Below the pieces are notes generated by a model. It saw nothing but the letters and a program-made list of their open reading frames with translations, did no database searches and was not told where the DNA came from. From Candidatus Hodarchaeota archaeon (GTDB lineage: Archaea; Asgardarchaeota; Heimdallarchaeia; Hodarchaeales; YT1-057): DNA of 24,777 nucleotides. The DNA is taken from contig JAEOTI010000134.1 of assembly GCA_016839955.1 (NCBI GenBank), positions 1 through 24,777 on the forward strand. The letters run 5' to 3'. Positions 1 through 8,195 of the stretch are shown here, in pieces. Numbering within the stretch: the stretch's first letter is position 1; every line of letters begins with the position of its first letter. A program made the position numbers and the translations under genes.

Positions 1-145
1 GAATTAGTTGCCATTTTTGTTCAATGATTTGACTCATATGCTCACATGTTGTATTGATATTTCTCATCTGTTCTTCATAATTACCTCTTTCTTTTTCTCG
101 AATTAAGGCATTTCCACCTAATGCGACTACAATCGTATCTGGCAT
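1..145 (-). CDS. arcC: Carbamate kinase, N-terminal fragment (cut by window edge)
   Basis: Only the first 48 codons are inside the window; the gene continues past the left edge. From the ATG at 143-145 the product begins MPDTIVVALGGNAL and continues with a YEEQM stretch. This is the start of carbamate kinase of the amino acid kinase fold: the VALGGNAL motif forms the phosphate-binding loop after the first beta strand. The enzyme interconverts carbamoyl phosphate plus ADP and carbamate plus ATP, usually in the cytosolic arginine deiminase pathway or in purine/allantoin breakdown. The catalytic Lys and the rest of the domain are not visible. The frame is open further upstream, but the ATG fits the usual family N-terminus. 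No strong Shine-Dalgarno motif is seen. Other amino acid kinases are less likely because of the GGNAL signature. Confidence 0.85.
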   Translation of the reverse strand, partial: MPDTIVVALGGNALIREKERGNYEEQMRNINTTCEHMSQIIEQKWQLI

Positions 146-291
146 CCTAGAAGCCACCGTTAAGATGATGATGAGAATTTTTTTCTGAAAGATTCTTAGA
201 TAGAAGGGGATTTACTTAGTTTTTTCAGGTTCTTTTATTTTTTCCTAAAAAAACGTCAAAATGACTGGATTCATGGATTGTTTAAAATTGA

Positions 292-320
292 TAAAAGAAA
301 AAGAAGAAAAAAGAAAGAAA
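292..320 (-). terminator. T-rich transcription stop after the surface protein gene
   Basis: On the minus strand, the 30 nt just after the stop codon of the 822-aa gene are almost pure pyrimidine, with several T4-T6 runs. Archaeal RNA polymerase stops at such T-rich tracts without a hairpin. The remaining 146-323 stretch holds more T/A runs and no coding sequence that I can support. Confidence 0.45.
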
Positions 321-323
321 GCG

Positions 324-2792
324 TTATCGCTTCCTTCTTATGTAGAATGCAGTAGCAAACAAGGCAATTGCAAAGAAGAACGGAAATGAAACACTACTAC
401 TTCCAGCAATATTCTCTACATCTTTATCAATGATAAAGCTTAGTTCTGAGTTGGCATTTTTCGATTCAGGTCGTATTTTTGTAGAATAAGCTTGGAGACC
501 TCCTGAAGTGCCAAAAGCTCCATCAAGTAATCCTTGTGCAGTTTCTACGTTACTAAATTGGGCATCCATTTGATTCAGAATTTCTACTGCTAACAGGCTA
601 CCATTAGACGCCCCTTCTGTCAATCCTTGACAAATGATCGCTGCAAGTTTGACATCATTATTAGTATCGTAAAGCGCATCTTCTGTTCCGGGATCCATCT
701 TTAAAGCAACCTTATCGATCTTATCCTGACCAATAGTAGCATTCTCATAACTCAGAGTGAACCAGTGACTTGCCAAGGACATATTACCTTTATAGGAATC
801 AGACCATGTGGATGAGTCATTAGTCCATGTTCCAGATACATTCCATTGAGCAGTTGCATTCCTATACCGATCAAAGCCATTTGCGAAAGACCAAAGAGAA
901 TAATAGGTATAATTAACAGATTCCATGACAATTCCAAAATCAGTGACATTCTTACGAAAGCCCTCTTCTTTATTTGTCCCTAGCTGACCTACAAGTTCTC
1001 CTGTGAACTCATCCATAGATTCATCTATCTCACCATAGTCCATCGCTACCATAGCGTCTGCCTGATTTGCAGCATCATCGATAAAATCAGCAGCCCCTTT
1101 AAAGAGTGGAAGCGATCCAGACATGTTGACTGCAGCCCAATTAATGTAATCCGCTCCATCAGCCCAGAATTGCTGATTTGTTGGATCGCTTAGGGTTGCG
1201 TTAAGATCAATACCTGCAAGTAATGAGGTTGTCATGTTCACAGAAAGAAGGGTGTCTGTCCCATTCACAGCTGCATGAGTAAAGTGAGTAATTAAGGTAG
1301 TCATGTTTGTTAAAGCTAGAAGTCCTCCGTAGACTGGGTTTGTCAACTCACTTTGAGCAATTGGACTTGACTCATTCAAACCTGAGAGCGTTGCTTTAAA
1401 GATTTGATCGGCAATGGTAAAGTTATAGGAAGCCCAACCAAGATGTTGCCTTGCTATGAGAAAATCGTTATCACCCAAGTCTTCCACTGCTAGAAGAAGT
1501 CCAAATGTTGCTTTTAAGAACCAAATTGTACCGTTTGCCATATCTATCGCTTTTGGGATAACTATTTCTGCGGCCTCTAAAGCTTCGAGCGCGTCTGCTG
1601 TTTCGTCACCACCCTCAGTTAGTTTTTCATAACCAGAAGACTGGACTAGTTTTTGTTCTACCTCAATTAAGTTGAGAAAATCATCTGTAGAATTGTCGAA
1701 ATAACTGATAGCGGTTGTTAAAAGCCCGATCCCTTGAGCAAATGTTACTGGATCCAAATCAGAAATAGAGTGAAGTCTTTCTGAAGACTGTGCAGATTGA
1801 CTAGCCGCTCCCCCAACTTCTTCCATTCCCATAGCATAAAAGGAGTCATTCATTCCTTCAACAAAGTTTGCCATTCCGCCATATAGGCCCGGTGATGCAC
1901 CTGCCATATAATAAAGTGCTTCAAGTAAATTATCAGCCAAATCGACGAATTCGTCAATTGTGACTCCATCACCTGATCCAATACCCGTAGCTGTTTCTCC
2001 ATAATAATCTAGTAACAATTGAAAGAAGAAATTATTTTGAGCATGATCAAAAGCCAATCGTCCTTGGTCAAAGTACTCTTGGGCTTCCTCAAATGCTTTG
2101 GTTACTATGCTAATACTATCTGGATCTGCGTCGCCCATTTCATCCGCTACATCTGCTAACACTAATACTCCCATTCCCACTGACATAACGGTCTCTCCAA
2201 CCTTCATACCACCATGGTAAGCAATTCCTACAGGGAGTAGCATAAGAATGAAAATTATAGCGAGTGGCTTACTAATTATGGTAATAGGTGCAAAAGAACC
2301 ATCTTTTCTGAAAAAGCCCGTAGCTATCATTGAACAAAAGAAGCCAAAAACCAAGGCCATAAATATAATGAGTACTAAATCTATTAGTACTAAGTATCCT
2401 ACAAATGGTTTTATTGAATCAATATCAGATTGAGCAATTTCAAAATTAGGATCATTGACGTGAGCTTCCATCCATCCAACAAAATCGTCACCTAATATCT
2501 TAAGTTCTGTAGCAAGGCCCCACGGACTGTTTATTCCCACGACTGCAGGAAGTACTGCAAATGGTGCCACAAAAATATTTGCTAAGCCTTTAAGCTTACT
2601 TCTAGTTAGTATTCCAGTTAAACATACTGAAAACAAGACGAGTATGATAAAGACTTGGGTCAAAAAGGGATCTTCATGTAATCCTCCAAAGCTGTAAATC
2701 AAAACTAGTGCAAGAGTTACAGCTATTGATATAATGAAAGATATAAGGAAAGGGAGTCCCTTTTGATATTCATCTTGATCTACAAATTCCAT
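324..2792 (-). CDS. Large polytopic, C-terminally anchored surface protein of unknown function
   Basis: 822 aa, no family recognised. Five hydrophobic segments lie at the N-terminus (about residues 13-33, 43-63, 69-88, 130-155 and 174-194). They are followed by a roughly 600-residue soluble region and one C-terminal membrane segment (about 798-818) ending in a basic RRKR tail. The soluble region is Ala/Asp/Glu-rich and looks mostly helical. Its second half is crowded with N-x-S/T sequons (for example NMT, NGT, NAT, NMS, NYT, NVS), which suggests it faces outside and is N-glycosylated. The start ATG is preceded by an AAGGAAGAA purine tract. The hydrophobic N-terminus plus a C-terminal anchor resembles archaeal cell-surface proteins in which both ends sit in the membrane. 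A role in the cell envelope is inference only. It appears to be transcribed alone, with T-rich DNA behind it. Confidence 0.8.
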   Translation of the reverse strand: MEFVDQDEYQKGLPFLISFIISIAVTLALVLIYSFGGLHEDPFLTQVFIILVLFSVCLTGILTRSKLKGLANIFVAPFAVLPAVVGINSPWGLATELKILGDDFVGWMEAHVNDPNFEIAQSDIDSIKPFVGYLVLIDLVLIIFMALVFGFFCSMIATGFFRKDGSFAPITIISKPLAIIFILMLLPVGIAYHGGMKVGETVMSVGMGVLVLADVADEMGDADPDSISIVTKAFEEAQEYFDQGRLAFDHAQNNFFFQLLLDYYGETATGIGSGDGVTIDEFVDLADNLLEALYYMAGASPGLYGGMANFVEGMNDSFYAMGMEEVGGAASQSAQSSERLHSISDLDPVTFAQGIGLLTTAISYFDNSTDDFLNLIEVEQKLVQSSGYEKLTEGGDETADALEALEAAEIVIPKAIDMANGTIWFLKATFGLLLAVEDLGDNDFLIARQHLGWASYNFTIADQIFKATLSGLNESSPIAQSELTNPVYGGLLALTNMTTLITHFTHAAVNGTDTLLSVNMTTSLLAGIDLNATLSDPTNQQFWADGADYINWAAVNMSGSLPLFKGAADFIDDAANQADAMVAMDYGEIDESMDEFTGELVGQLGTNKEEGFRKNVTDFGIVMESVNYTYYSLWSFANGFDRYRNATAQWNVSGTWTNDSSTWSDSYKGNMSLASHWFTLSYENATIGQDKIDKVALKMDPGTEDALYDTNNDVKLAAIICQGLTEGASNGSLLAVEILNQMDAQFSNVETAQGLLDGAFGTSGGLQAYSTKIRPESKNANSELSFIIDKDVENIAGSSSVSFPFFFAIALFATAFYIRRKR

Positions 2793-3215
2793 TTTTCTTT
2801 TTCTTCCTTTAATATTTATTCATTATCAGTAGTTGAGTTTTGGATGTATAATTGTATTTAATGATTTATCATTCAAAAAATTAAATTGTCAGTTTAACCG
2901 TTGAATGATGGAGCCAATTAGTTAAGAGCATATTTTCAATCCTCTCTCTTCAAATATTTAAGGGAGATTATACTTCCTTCAATTTGATAAGAAAAATAAT
3001 CATTGTTGACAATCCTTATCCATGCCAATGAAAATGGTGTATTCAATATTATGAAGAAAGTAATCCCAAAAGCTATCTCAGCAGATGGGATAGAGGCTGT
3101 AGGGTTACAGCCGGTTCGATGGAGATTAGCTACAGCAATGGGCTAATTGATGATCTCAATTAAATACTAATGAATCAATTTGCACATTTGTAATAACCTA
3201 GTATCTCTTATTAAT
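2793..3215. other. 423-bp intergenic region
   Basis: This gap lies between two minus-strand genes. It holds the promoter region of the 822-aa protein gene (AT-rich, around 2830-2890) and, at 3073-3162, a cluster of hairpins listed separately. A 31-codon ATG-to-TAA frame at 3051-3146 runs through the hairpins; it has no ribosome binding site and no recognisable product, so I do not call it a gene. Confidence 0.6.
3073..3162. ncRNA. Candidate structured RNA or cis element: run of hairpins
   Basis: A locally GC-richer island in AT-rich intergenic DNA. Hairpin 1: CTATCTC (3073-3079) pairs with GGGATAG (3087-3093), with one G-T pair. Hairpin 2: GGCTGTA (3095-3101) pairs perfectly with TACAGCC (3106-3112) around a GGGT tetraloop. 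Hairpin 3: ATTAGC (3125-3130) pairs with GCTAAT (3142-3147). An alternative, mutually exclusive hairpin 4 is TAATTGA (3144-3150) with TCAATTA (3156-3162). A GGTTCGA sits between hairpins 2 and 3, but no cloverleaf can be drawn. The strand is uncertain. On the minus strand it would lie upstream of the surface protein gene and could be part of its leader. It could also be a remnant of something else. Confidence 0.3.
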
Positions 3216-4733
3216 TTAGAAAAAACTTGATGATTCTCTAAAAGCATGTGGGAAAGCTTCAATAACTCCAAGGGGGGAGATATATCCTTCTTTTTTAAAA
3301 TATATTTCTCCACTTCTTCCATTTATAAAAGCAGCACTTATTGCGCATCTTAATGGATCATTGCATCTGGCATAGAACGCAGCAGTAAGACCTGATAAAA
3401 CATCTCCAGTGCCTCCAATTGCCATATCTGGATAGCCAGTCTTGTTAATTTTATATTTAGTCCCATTTGTAATGACATCCCACATTCCTTTTACTAAGAA
3501 AGTACATTCCCAGTCTTTTGCGACTTTATTAATTTTGCCAATCCTCTTTTGAATATTCTCTGGCCCTGAAGATAGAGATTCATTAGTTAATATAGTAAAT
3601 TCACCCGAATGGGGAGTAAGAACTGTTTTTTGGCTTACATGTTCCTTTTTTATAAATTTCAAAGCATCAGCATCAATAATTGTAGGTTTCATATTTTCTC
3701 TAAGAGTTCTTACTATAGATTGCACAGTAGTTTTTGTTTCAGAGTGAGTTCCTAATCCTGGACCAACCACAACGACGTCAGACCAGGAAATTAATTCTTT
3801 AAGAATTGAATCTGCTTCCTTATTCAACGAGGTTCCTGGATAACTTCTTACAATCAGCTCCGGGGAGTAAGCTCTTATTGAATCGACAACCGCTTCAGGA
3901 GCAACAATGATTGATAAATCTGCCCCTGCTCGTAATGCACTTAATGCTACCAAAGCAGGAGCGCCAGTATAATCTGTTCCACCTCCTACAACCAAAATTT
4001 TTCCAGAATCTCCTTTTCGGGCATCCAATTTCCTTCTAGGAATTGCTAAGAGATCTCCTGGTCCCGCAACAAATTTTACTTCTTCAGGTATACCAATATT
4101 GACACCAGTTATCCTCCCGCAAGCTTCAGATGTTAACCCCGGTTTTCGTTGGTGAAGAGCAAAAGTTACAGTTGCATTAATCCAAAATTGTTTTCGTTCT
4201 CCTGAACTAGGATCAACTCCAGTAGGACAATCAATAGCATAGATAGGAATTCCTTGGTCCTTTGCTTCGTTAGCAAGCTTTACTGCAGTCTTGCTAGGCT
4301 CTCGAAGGTCGCCTTTTGTTCCAGTACCAAGAATTGCATCTATGATGCTGATATCACCCTTAAACCAATTAGAAGGAATCGAATCGGGTTGCTTGCAAAT
4401 GACTGTTTGAAGTGAAGAAGAAAGATTTTTTGTTGTGTTCCAGTTGTGTTTGGTAGGAGACGATTTTGTTTTTTCAATATCTCCCAATATTATAACTTTA
4501 ACATTGAAATACCGTGATAAATGCCTTGCTGCAACTAACCCATCACCTCCATTACCCCCAGTGCCACATAAAACTAAAATATGATCAATCTTAGAATTTT
4601 GGACATCAGAAAGAACATGATTTGCCACAGCAGCTCCAGCATTTTCCATTAGTTGTAAACGAGTAACTCCTAGGTATTCGGAGTTTATATCCTGGATCTG
4701 CATATCGAGAATACTAATCGATTCTTCATCCAT
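3216..4733 (-). CDS. nnr: Bifunctional NAD(P)H-hydrate repair enzyme (epimerase + ADP/ATP-dependent dehydratase)
   Basis: 505 aa, the usual length of the fused enzyme. It repairs damaged hydrated nicotinamide cofactors in the cytosol: the epimerase converts R-NAD(P)HX to the S form, and the dehydratase restores NAD(P)H using ATP or ADP. The N-terminal YjeF/NAXE domain (about 1-225) shows MENAG (29-33), CGTGGNGGDG (56-65) and IDCPTGVDP (168-176). The C-terminal ribokinase-like NAXD domain (about 235-505) shows GDSGKILVVGGG (241-252), DADAL (354-358), TPHSGEF (373-379), LVKG (413-416) and GGTGDVLSG (440-448), whose Asp444 matches the catalytic base. The PHSGE version of the usual PHPGE is a mild variation. 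The promoter TATA box lies about 24 nt before the ATG, so the mRNA is probably leaderless. It is divergent from the 65-aa gene. Confidence 0.95.
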   Translation of the reverse strand: MDEESISILDMQIQDINSEYLGVTRLQLMENAGAAVANHVLSDVQNSKIDHILVLCGTGGNGGDGLVAARHLSRYFNVKVIILGDIEKTKSSPTKHNWNTTKNLSSSLQTVICKQPDSIPSNWFKGDISIIDAILGTGTKGDLREPSKTAVKLANEAKDQGIPIYAIDCPTGVDPSSGERKQFWINATVTFALHQRKPGLTSEACGRITGVNIGIPEEVKFVAGPGDLLAIPRRKLDARKGDSGKILVVGGGTDYTGAPALVALSALRAGADLSIIVAPEAVVDSIRAYSPELIVRSYPGTSLNKEADSILKELISWSDVVVVGPGLGTHSETKTTVQSIVRTLRENMKPTIIDADALKFIKKEHVSQKTVLTPHSGEFTILTNESLSSGPENIQKRIGKINKVAKDWECTFLVKGMWDVITNGTKYKINKTGYPDMAIGGTGDVLSGLTAAFYARCNDPLRCAISAAFINGRSGEIYFKKEGYISPLGVIEAFPHAFRESSSFF

Positions 4734-4753
4734 TTGTAATCACTCTCTTGTAA

Positions 4754-4768
4754 GTATAATTTCTTTCG
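4754..4768 (-). promoter_or_regulatory. BRE/TATA promoter of nnr, probably leaderless
   Basis: Read on the minus strand, CGAAAGAAA (BRE-like) is followed directly by TTATAC (TATA-like). The TATA centre is about 24 nt from the nnr ATG at 4733, so transcription should begin at or next to the start codon. No Shine-Dalgarno motif is present, which agrees with a leaderless transcript. Confidence 0.55.
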
Positions 4769-4950
4769 AATTTGAATTTGTCTTTTTCTTCCTATCTGTA
4801 AGTTAATACCAACCTTTTAAAATCCTAATTGAAATCTCCAAGATTTTCATTATCCTGTTTGATTTAGATAATATCCTTGTAACATCTATAAGTTTGAGTT
4901 AAAAAAATTGAGAGTCACTTGGAAGTAATATCATATTTGGTGAATAAAAA

Positions 4951-5148
4951 ATGAAGGAATTAGAAAAAATCCATCAAAACACACCTTTTACAGAAAATTA
5001 TCTCTCTAATGCGGGAATTCCTATACCTAAAAGCTTTGAATCGAGTAAAGATTACCTTAAAGCCTTAGAAGAGTGGGTTTGGGACGCAACCAATATTCTT
5101 GCTGAAAGAAACAAACAAAAACGTGGTTATGAGAGTAGTGGGTATTAA
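4951..5148 (+). CDS. 65-aa hypothetical protein
   Basis: A small acidic/basic mixed protein with no membrane segment and no recognised family. It contains a short PIPK turn followed by a predicted amphipathic helix (roughly residues 30-55, KDYLKALEEWVWDATNI) and a charged KQKRGYESSGY tail. It is supported as a real gene by a GGTGA Shine-Dalgarno sequence (4939-4943) seven nt before the ATG, by a TATA-like CTATAAG at 4886-4892, and by a normal amino acid composition. It is divergent from nnr, and 20 nt after its stop the large palindrome upstream of the reductase begins, so it may share a transcript with that gene. Confidence 0.65.
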   Translation: MKELEKIHQNTPFTENYLSNAGIPIPKSFESSKDYLKALEEWVWDATNILAERNKQKRGYESSGY

Positions 5149-5167
5149 TTCAGTAGATTCAAATTAG

Positions 5168-5247
5168 CTAGGGGAAAGAGGGAAAAAATCTCTTATTTTT
5201 GTCTGTTAACACGATTATATTAACAAAAGAGATTTTCCCTGCCTAGG
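5168..5247 (+). promoter_or_regulatory. Long imperfect palindrome (about 80 nt) covering the reductase ribosome binding site
   Basis: Paired arms from outside in: CTAGG (5168-5172) with CCTAG (5242-5246); AGGGAAAAAATCTCTT (5179-5194) with AAGAGATTTTCCCT (5227-5240), complementary except for two extra A in the left arm; GTTAA (5205-5209) with TTAAC (5220-5224) around a 10-nt loop. The outer right arm runs into the GGTGA Shine-Dalgarno motif of the next gene. It could be an RNA switch or thermometer hiding the ribosome binding site, a DNA operator, or a processing/termination structure for the 65-aa gene. Confidence 0.6.
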
Positions 5248-5250
5248 TGA
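5246..5250 (+). promoter_or_regulatory. GGTGA ribosome binding site that sets a TTG start
   Basis: GGTGA ends 5 nt before TTG 5256, the same spacing as before the cutA ATG and the M42 peptidase TTG. The GTG at 5247 is part of this motif and immediately follows an in-frame TAG, so it is not the likely start. Confidence 0.6.
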
Positions 5251-5255
5251 CAGAT

Positions 5256-5741
5256 TTGTCCCTCACAAAACAAATACTACTAGAAAATGCTCTTTTAATC
5301 ATATCTTCTCGAATTAAAGACACAACTACGGCCTTTGATATTTACAAGCTAGTCATAGATACATTATCTGACCTACCTCACTTTGACTGGGTAGGAATCT
5401 ATCTTGTAGAGGGAGATGAACTGGTTTTGGCCTATTACAAGGGCAAACCAACTGAACATGTAAGAATTCTCAAAGGCAAAGGAATCTGTGGTTCTGCCTG
5501 GGATCAAAACAAGAATATTATTGTAGAAGATGTTCGAGAATCAGGAAATTATCTTGCTTGTAGTCTTGAGACGCGTTCTGAAATTGTTGTTCTAATTAAA
5601 AGTCAATTCGGGGATAAAACAATTGGACAAATTGATGTCGATAGTGATCAAGTAAATGCGTTTAACACAACTGACGAAAAAATCCTGAATGAGATTGCTA
5701 GTTTGATTTCTATCCGTCTTAATGAATTAGGACTTACCTGA
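5256..5741 (+). CDS. msrC: GAF-domain free methionine-(R)-sulfoxide reductase
   Basis: 161 aa, a single GAF domain of the usual fRMsr length. The family reduces free L-methionine-R-sulfoxide in the cytosol with thioredoxin-type electrons. Family landmarks are FDWVGIY (43-49), the GKGICGSAW loop with Cys78, NYLACS with Cys102, RSEIVV (107-112) and GQIDVDS (124-130). E. coli MsrC has three pocket cysteines (84, 94, 118). The last two match Cys78 and Cys102 here, while the first position is Thr/Glu. As the retained pair matches the catalytic and resolving cysteines, activity is plausible. The start was chosen from the GGTGA motif. The upstream palindrome suggests translational control. T8 and T5 runs follow the gene. 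Confidence 0.85.
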   Translation: MSLTKQILLENALLIISSRIKDTTTAFDIYKLVIDTLSDLPHFDWVGIYLVEGDELVLAYYKGKPTEHVRILKGKGICGSAWDQNKNIIVEDVRESGNYLACSLETRSEIVVLIKSQFGDKTIGQIDVDSDQVNAFNTTDEKILNEIASLISIRLNELGLT

Positions 5742-5791
5742 CAATTATCAGAAAAAAGAAAAAATCAATTTAAATTAAGAAGAGATAATCC

Positions 5792-5811
5792 TTTTTTTTC
5801 TAAAATTTTTT
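5792..5811 (+). terminator. Oligo-T terminator after the reductase
   Basis: T8 (5792-5799) and a second T-run (to 5811) lie 50-70 nt past the stop codon, typical of intrinsic archaeal termination. The rest of 5742-5952 is AT-rich. It holds a weak CACTTA/TAAGTG inverted pair near 5880-5927, which may belong to the promoter of the next gene. Confidence 0.5.
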
Positions 5812-5952
5812 ATGTATTCAATTTAATATTTCAGATATTGATGATAAGTATATGACTAACAGTATTCTCGAAAAATCTATGCACTTAATTCCAATTAAAT
5901 TTGTTGAGATGCATAAGTGTCAAAATAATTAAAATCACTGGAGTTACTTGAA

Positions 5953-8088
5953 TTGAATTACAAAAATAAGTTTTTTACATTATTCATAAGTATATTGATG
6001 CTAGGGCTCATAATACTACCAGGATCTGGGAATAATACTTCTTTGGACGCCCCAGAGCCCTTTTTTGAGGTAACACTCAATCTTTCTTGGGAGGATTCCA
6101 AATCATATTTTATGGTTCAAATCTTGAGAAATGAAAGTGTAAAAATAGGAATTAAGATACAGAATGTTGTTCTTACGTCGAATGAAGCTCTTTTTTCACT
6201 TTTGTTTCAAAATATCGGTCATAAAACAAGTGATGCCAGCGGTTTTGATCTCGCTGCTTTTGAATGGGATATACAATCAGTTTCTCCAAAGGACCTTTGG
6301 CGTTTGTATCATTCAAACAATATTAATCCTACTGTTCGTGGTTCGAACTATTTTCCATGCAATGATAGTGAACTTGATGAGATCTTGGATAAAATGCAAT
6401 CTTTACAAAACTTTGACAATCGTAAGGCACAGGTGAATCAAGCTTTAAACAAAATTATTTGGGAATTACATCCCGCAACAGGACTTTACCAAATAAACAG
6501 TAGTTTTGCATTAGATTCCGAGATTGGAGCTTTTGACGCAGTTCGTTGGGCAGCATCTCCTGTACCAAACCTTCAAGAGATGTATTTTGATAATAATGAC
6601 GAATCTGTTTTCATGTATGGTGGTATGGATCCATTTCAGAATTTGAACCCTATATTATCAACGCAATATTATGATCGTTTGATTCATGGTGTTGTTTTTT
6701 CTAAAATGTATGAGTCTGATAGTGATTTCAATTATCAACCTGTGTTAGCTACAACTGATCCAATAGCAATTGGTTCAAACGATGCGATTGCTAATACGAT
6801 TGATCTTAGTACGATTTCGAACGATTCACTTTATAAAAATCAAACGATTTGGGGTCCAAATCCAAACATTGATTATTCAGTTTATGATCCAAATGTAACC
6901 ATAGATAATAAATCAATGTTTCTAATTACTCTCAGGCAGGACATTCCGTGGCATTCAGGCTACGGTTATAACTTGGGAGATTTCAACGTAACCTCTGACG
7001 ATCTAATTTGGACACTTTCTTATATGTTAAATAAGACCGTTAAAAATCCATATCTACCGTTGTATCACGCATATTATGGAACAAATTATACTAAATGCAT
7101 TGAGAAAATCAACGATACAACAGTTAAGATAAATCTTCGAGGAAATCTTGCTGATGGCAGTGTTGCAGATTGGTATGAGGCACTAGCGATTAGCCCATTA
7201 CCCCAACATATCTTAGATCCTACATTCAATGCGACGCTGTGGGGTGGCGATATTGGAGAAACGCCTGATGGTACTCAAATTGCGACATATGAACATCATT
7301 CCACTTATACATTCAATACTGGTGAAACTGAGCATTCACTTGTTGGCACTGGTCCATATAGATTCGTGTGTCAAGATGGGCTATATTATGATTCCAAACA
7401 GAAGACCTACGTTCGTCCGGATGTCCTGTTGGTAAAATTTGAGGATTGGGGTGGTTATGATGATCATAGTCTATGGAGAAATCCAAAGTATTCTGTAAAT
7501 AATATTACAGCGTATGGTTACAATGTAATCGACAGTGAGACAGTGGCAGGCATTGCGTTAGAAGATGGGGACATTGATTGTATGGATTATAAATTCTATC
7601 CTTCAAGTTCTTTAGAACGCGATCCAAATATACAATTTATTAAATTTACAGATTTGGCAATGAAAACACTAGCGTATAACACGTATCATCCCGAATTAAG
7701 CAATCGATTTGTCCGTTTAGCAATTTCACACATTATTCCACGTCAAAGTATCTTAAATGACTCCTTTAGTGGTGCAGGATTAAAGAATGAAATATTTGGT
7801 TTATCTTACCAGAGCTCTTTTTATCCTTCAGAATCAGTTTGGGACCTTTTCGGTCTTTCAGATACGTATAACACTGAGAATGTGACTTTTCAGGGGCATA
7901 TTGACTATAATTTAGAGAAAGCTTGGGCACTTATGGAATTAGCAGGTTATAATATGAGCTCATTTCGCGCCTATTATGGTGTAGAACCACCAACTCCATC
8001 ATCAAAGACAACATCTGGATGTACTTTTGTTGTGGTTGCTATTAGTTTAGTTCTGACTCTCGCTGTTCGGAAAAAAACATCAAAATAA
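5953..8088 (+). CDS. ABC-type peptide/solute-binding protein (SBP family 5), apparently circularly permuted, membrane-anchored
   Basis: 711 aa with a signal-type hydrophobic N-terminus (about 6-25) and a C-terminal membrane segment with a basic tail (about 690-711), so the binding domain is held outside. It resembles family 5 oligopeptide-binding proteins. The order of parts is unusual. Residues about 38-200 look like what is normally the C-terminal end of the fold: a GIKIQ strand, FDLAAFEWDI (98-107), LWRLYHS (115-121), a SNY then ELDEILD stretch, and an ALNKIIWEL helix. The usual N-terminal half follows: DPFQNLNPILS (226-236), a VFSKMYE motif, the LVGTGPYRF motif, then NRFVRLAISHIIPRQ and EKAWALMELAGYN just before the anchor. 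No permease or ATPase gene lies nearby. The start is TTG, with GGAG 9 nt upstream. The ligand is unknown. Confidence 0.85.
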   Translation: MNYKNKFFTLFISILMLGLIILPGSGNNTSLDAPEPFFEVTLNLSWEDSKSYFMVQILRNESVKIGIKIQNVVLTSNEALFSLLFQNIGHKTSDASGFDLAAFEWDIQSVSPKDLWRLYHSNNINPTVRGSNYFPCNDSELDEILDKMQSLQNFDNRKAQVNQALNKIIWELHPATGLYQINSSFALDSEIGAFDAVRWAASPVPNLQEMYFDNNDESVFMYGGMDPFQNLNPILSTQYYDRLIHGVVFSKMYESDSDFNYQPVLATTDPIAIGSNDAIANTIDLSTISNDSLYKNQTIWGPNPNIDYSVYDPNVTIDNKSMFLITLRQDIPWHSGYGYNLGDFNVTSDDLIWTLSYMLNKTVKNPYLPLYHAYYGTNYTKCIEKINDTTVKINLRGNLADGSVADWYEALAISPLPQHILDPTFNATLWGGDIGETPDGTQIATYEHHSTYTFNTGETEHSLVGTGPYRFVCQDGLYYDSKQKTYVRPDVLLVKFEDWGGYDDHSLWRNPKYSVNNITAYGYNVIDSETVAGIALEDGDIDCMDYKFYPSSSLERDPNIQFIKFTDLAMKTLAYNTYHPELSNRFVRLAISHIIPRQSILNDSFSGAGLKNEIFGLSYQSSFYPSESVWDLFGLSDTYNTENVTFQGHIDYNLEKAWALMELAGYNMSSFRAYYGVEPPTPSSKTTSGCTFVVVAISLVLTLAVRKKTSK

Positions 8089-8149
8089 GGTTTTAAGTTT
8101 AAATCAAAGACAGGATTGTTTTCAAATAATATTGTTTTTGAGTTGGAGT

Positions 8150-8156
8150 AAAAAAA
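8150..8156 (-). terminator. T7 terminator of tRNA-Tyr
   Basis: On the minus strand, seven T follow directly after the encoded CCA of the tRNA gene, a normal archaeal stop signal. Confidence 0.7.
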
Positions 8157-8195
8157 TGGTCCCGAGGGCGTGATTTGAACACGCGACCCCCCGGT

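Noticed and set aside
3095..3130. GGTTCGA as a tRNA T-loop
   Set aside because: The flanking bases cannot form a 5-bp T-stem, and no acceptor or anticodon arm fits on either strand.
3051..3146. 31-codon frame MKKVIPKAIS... through the hairpin cluster
   Set aside because: No ribosome binding site, no recognisable product, and the sequence is better explained by base-paired stems.
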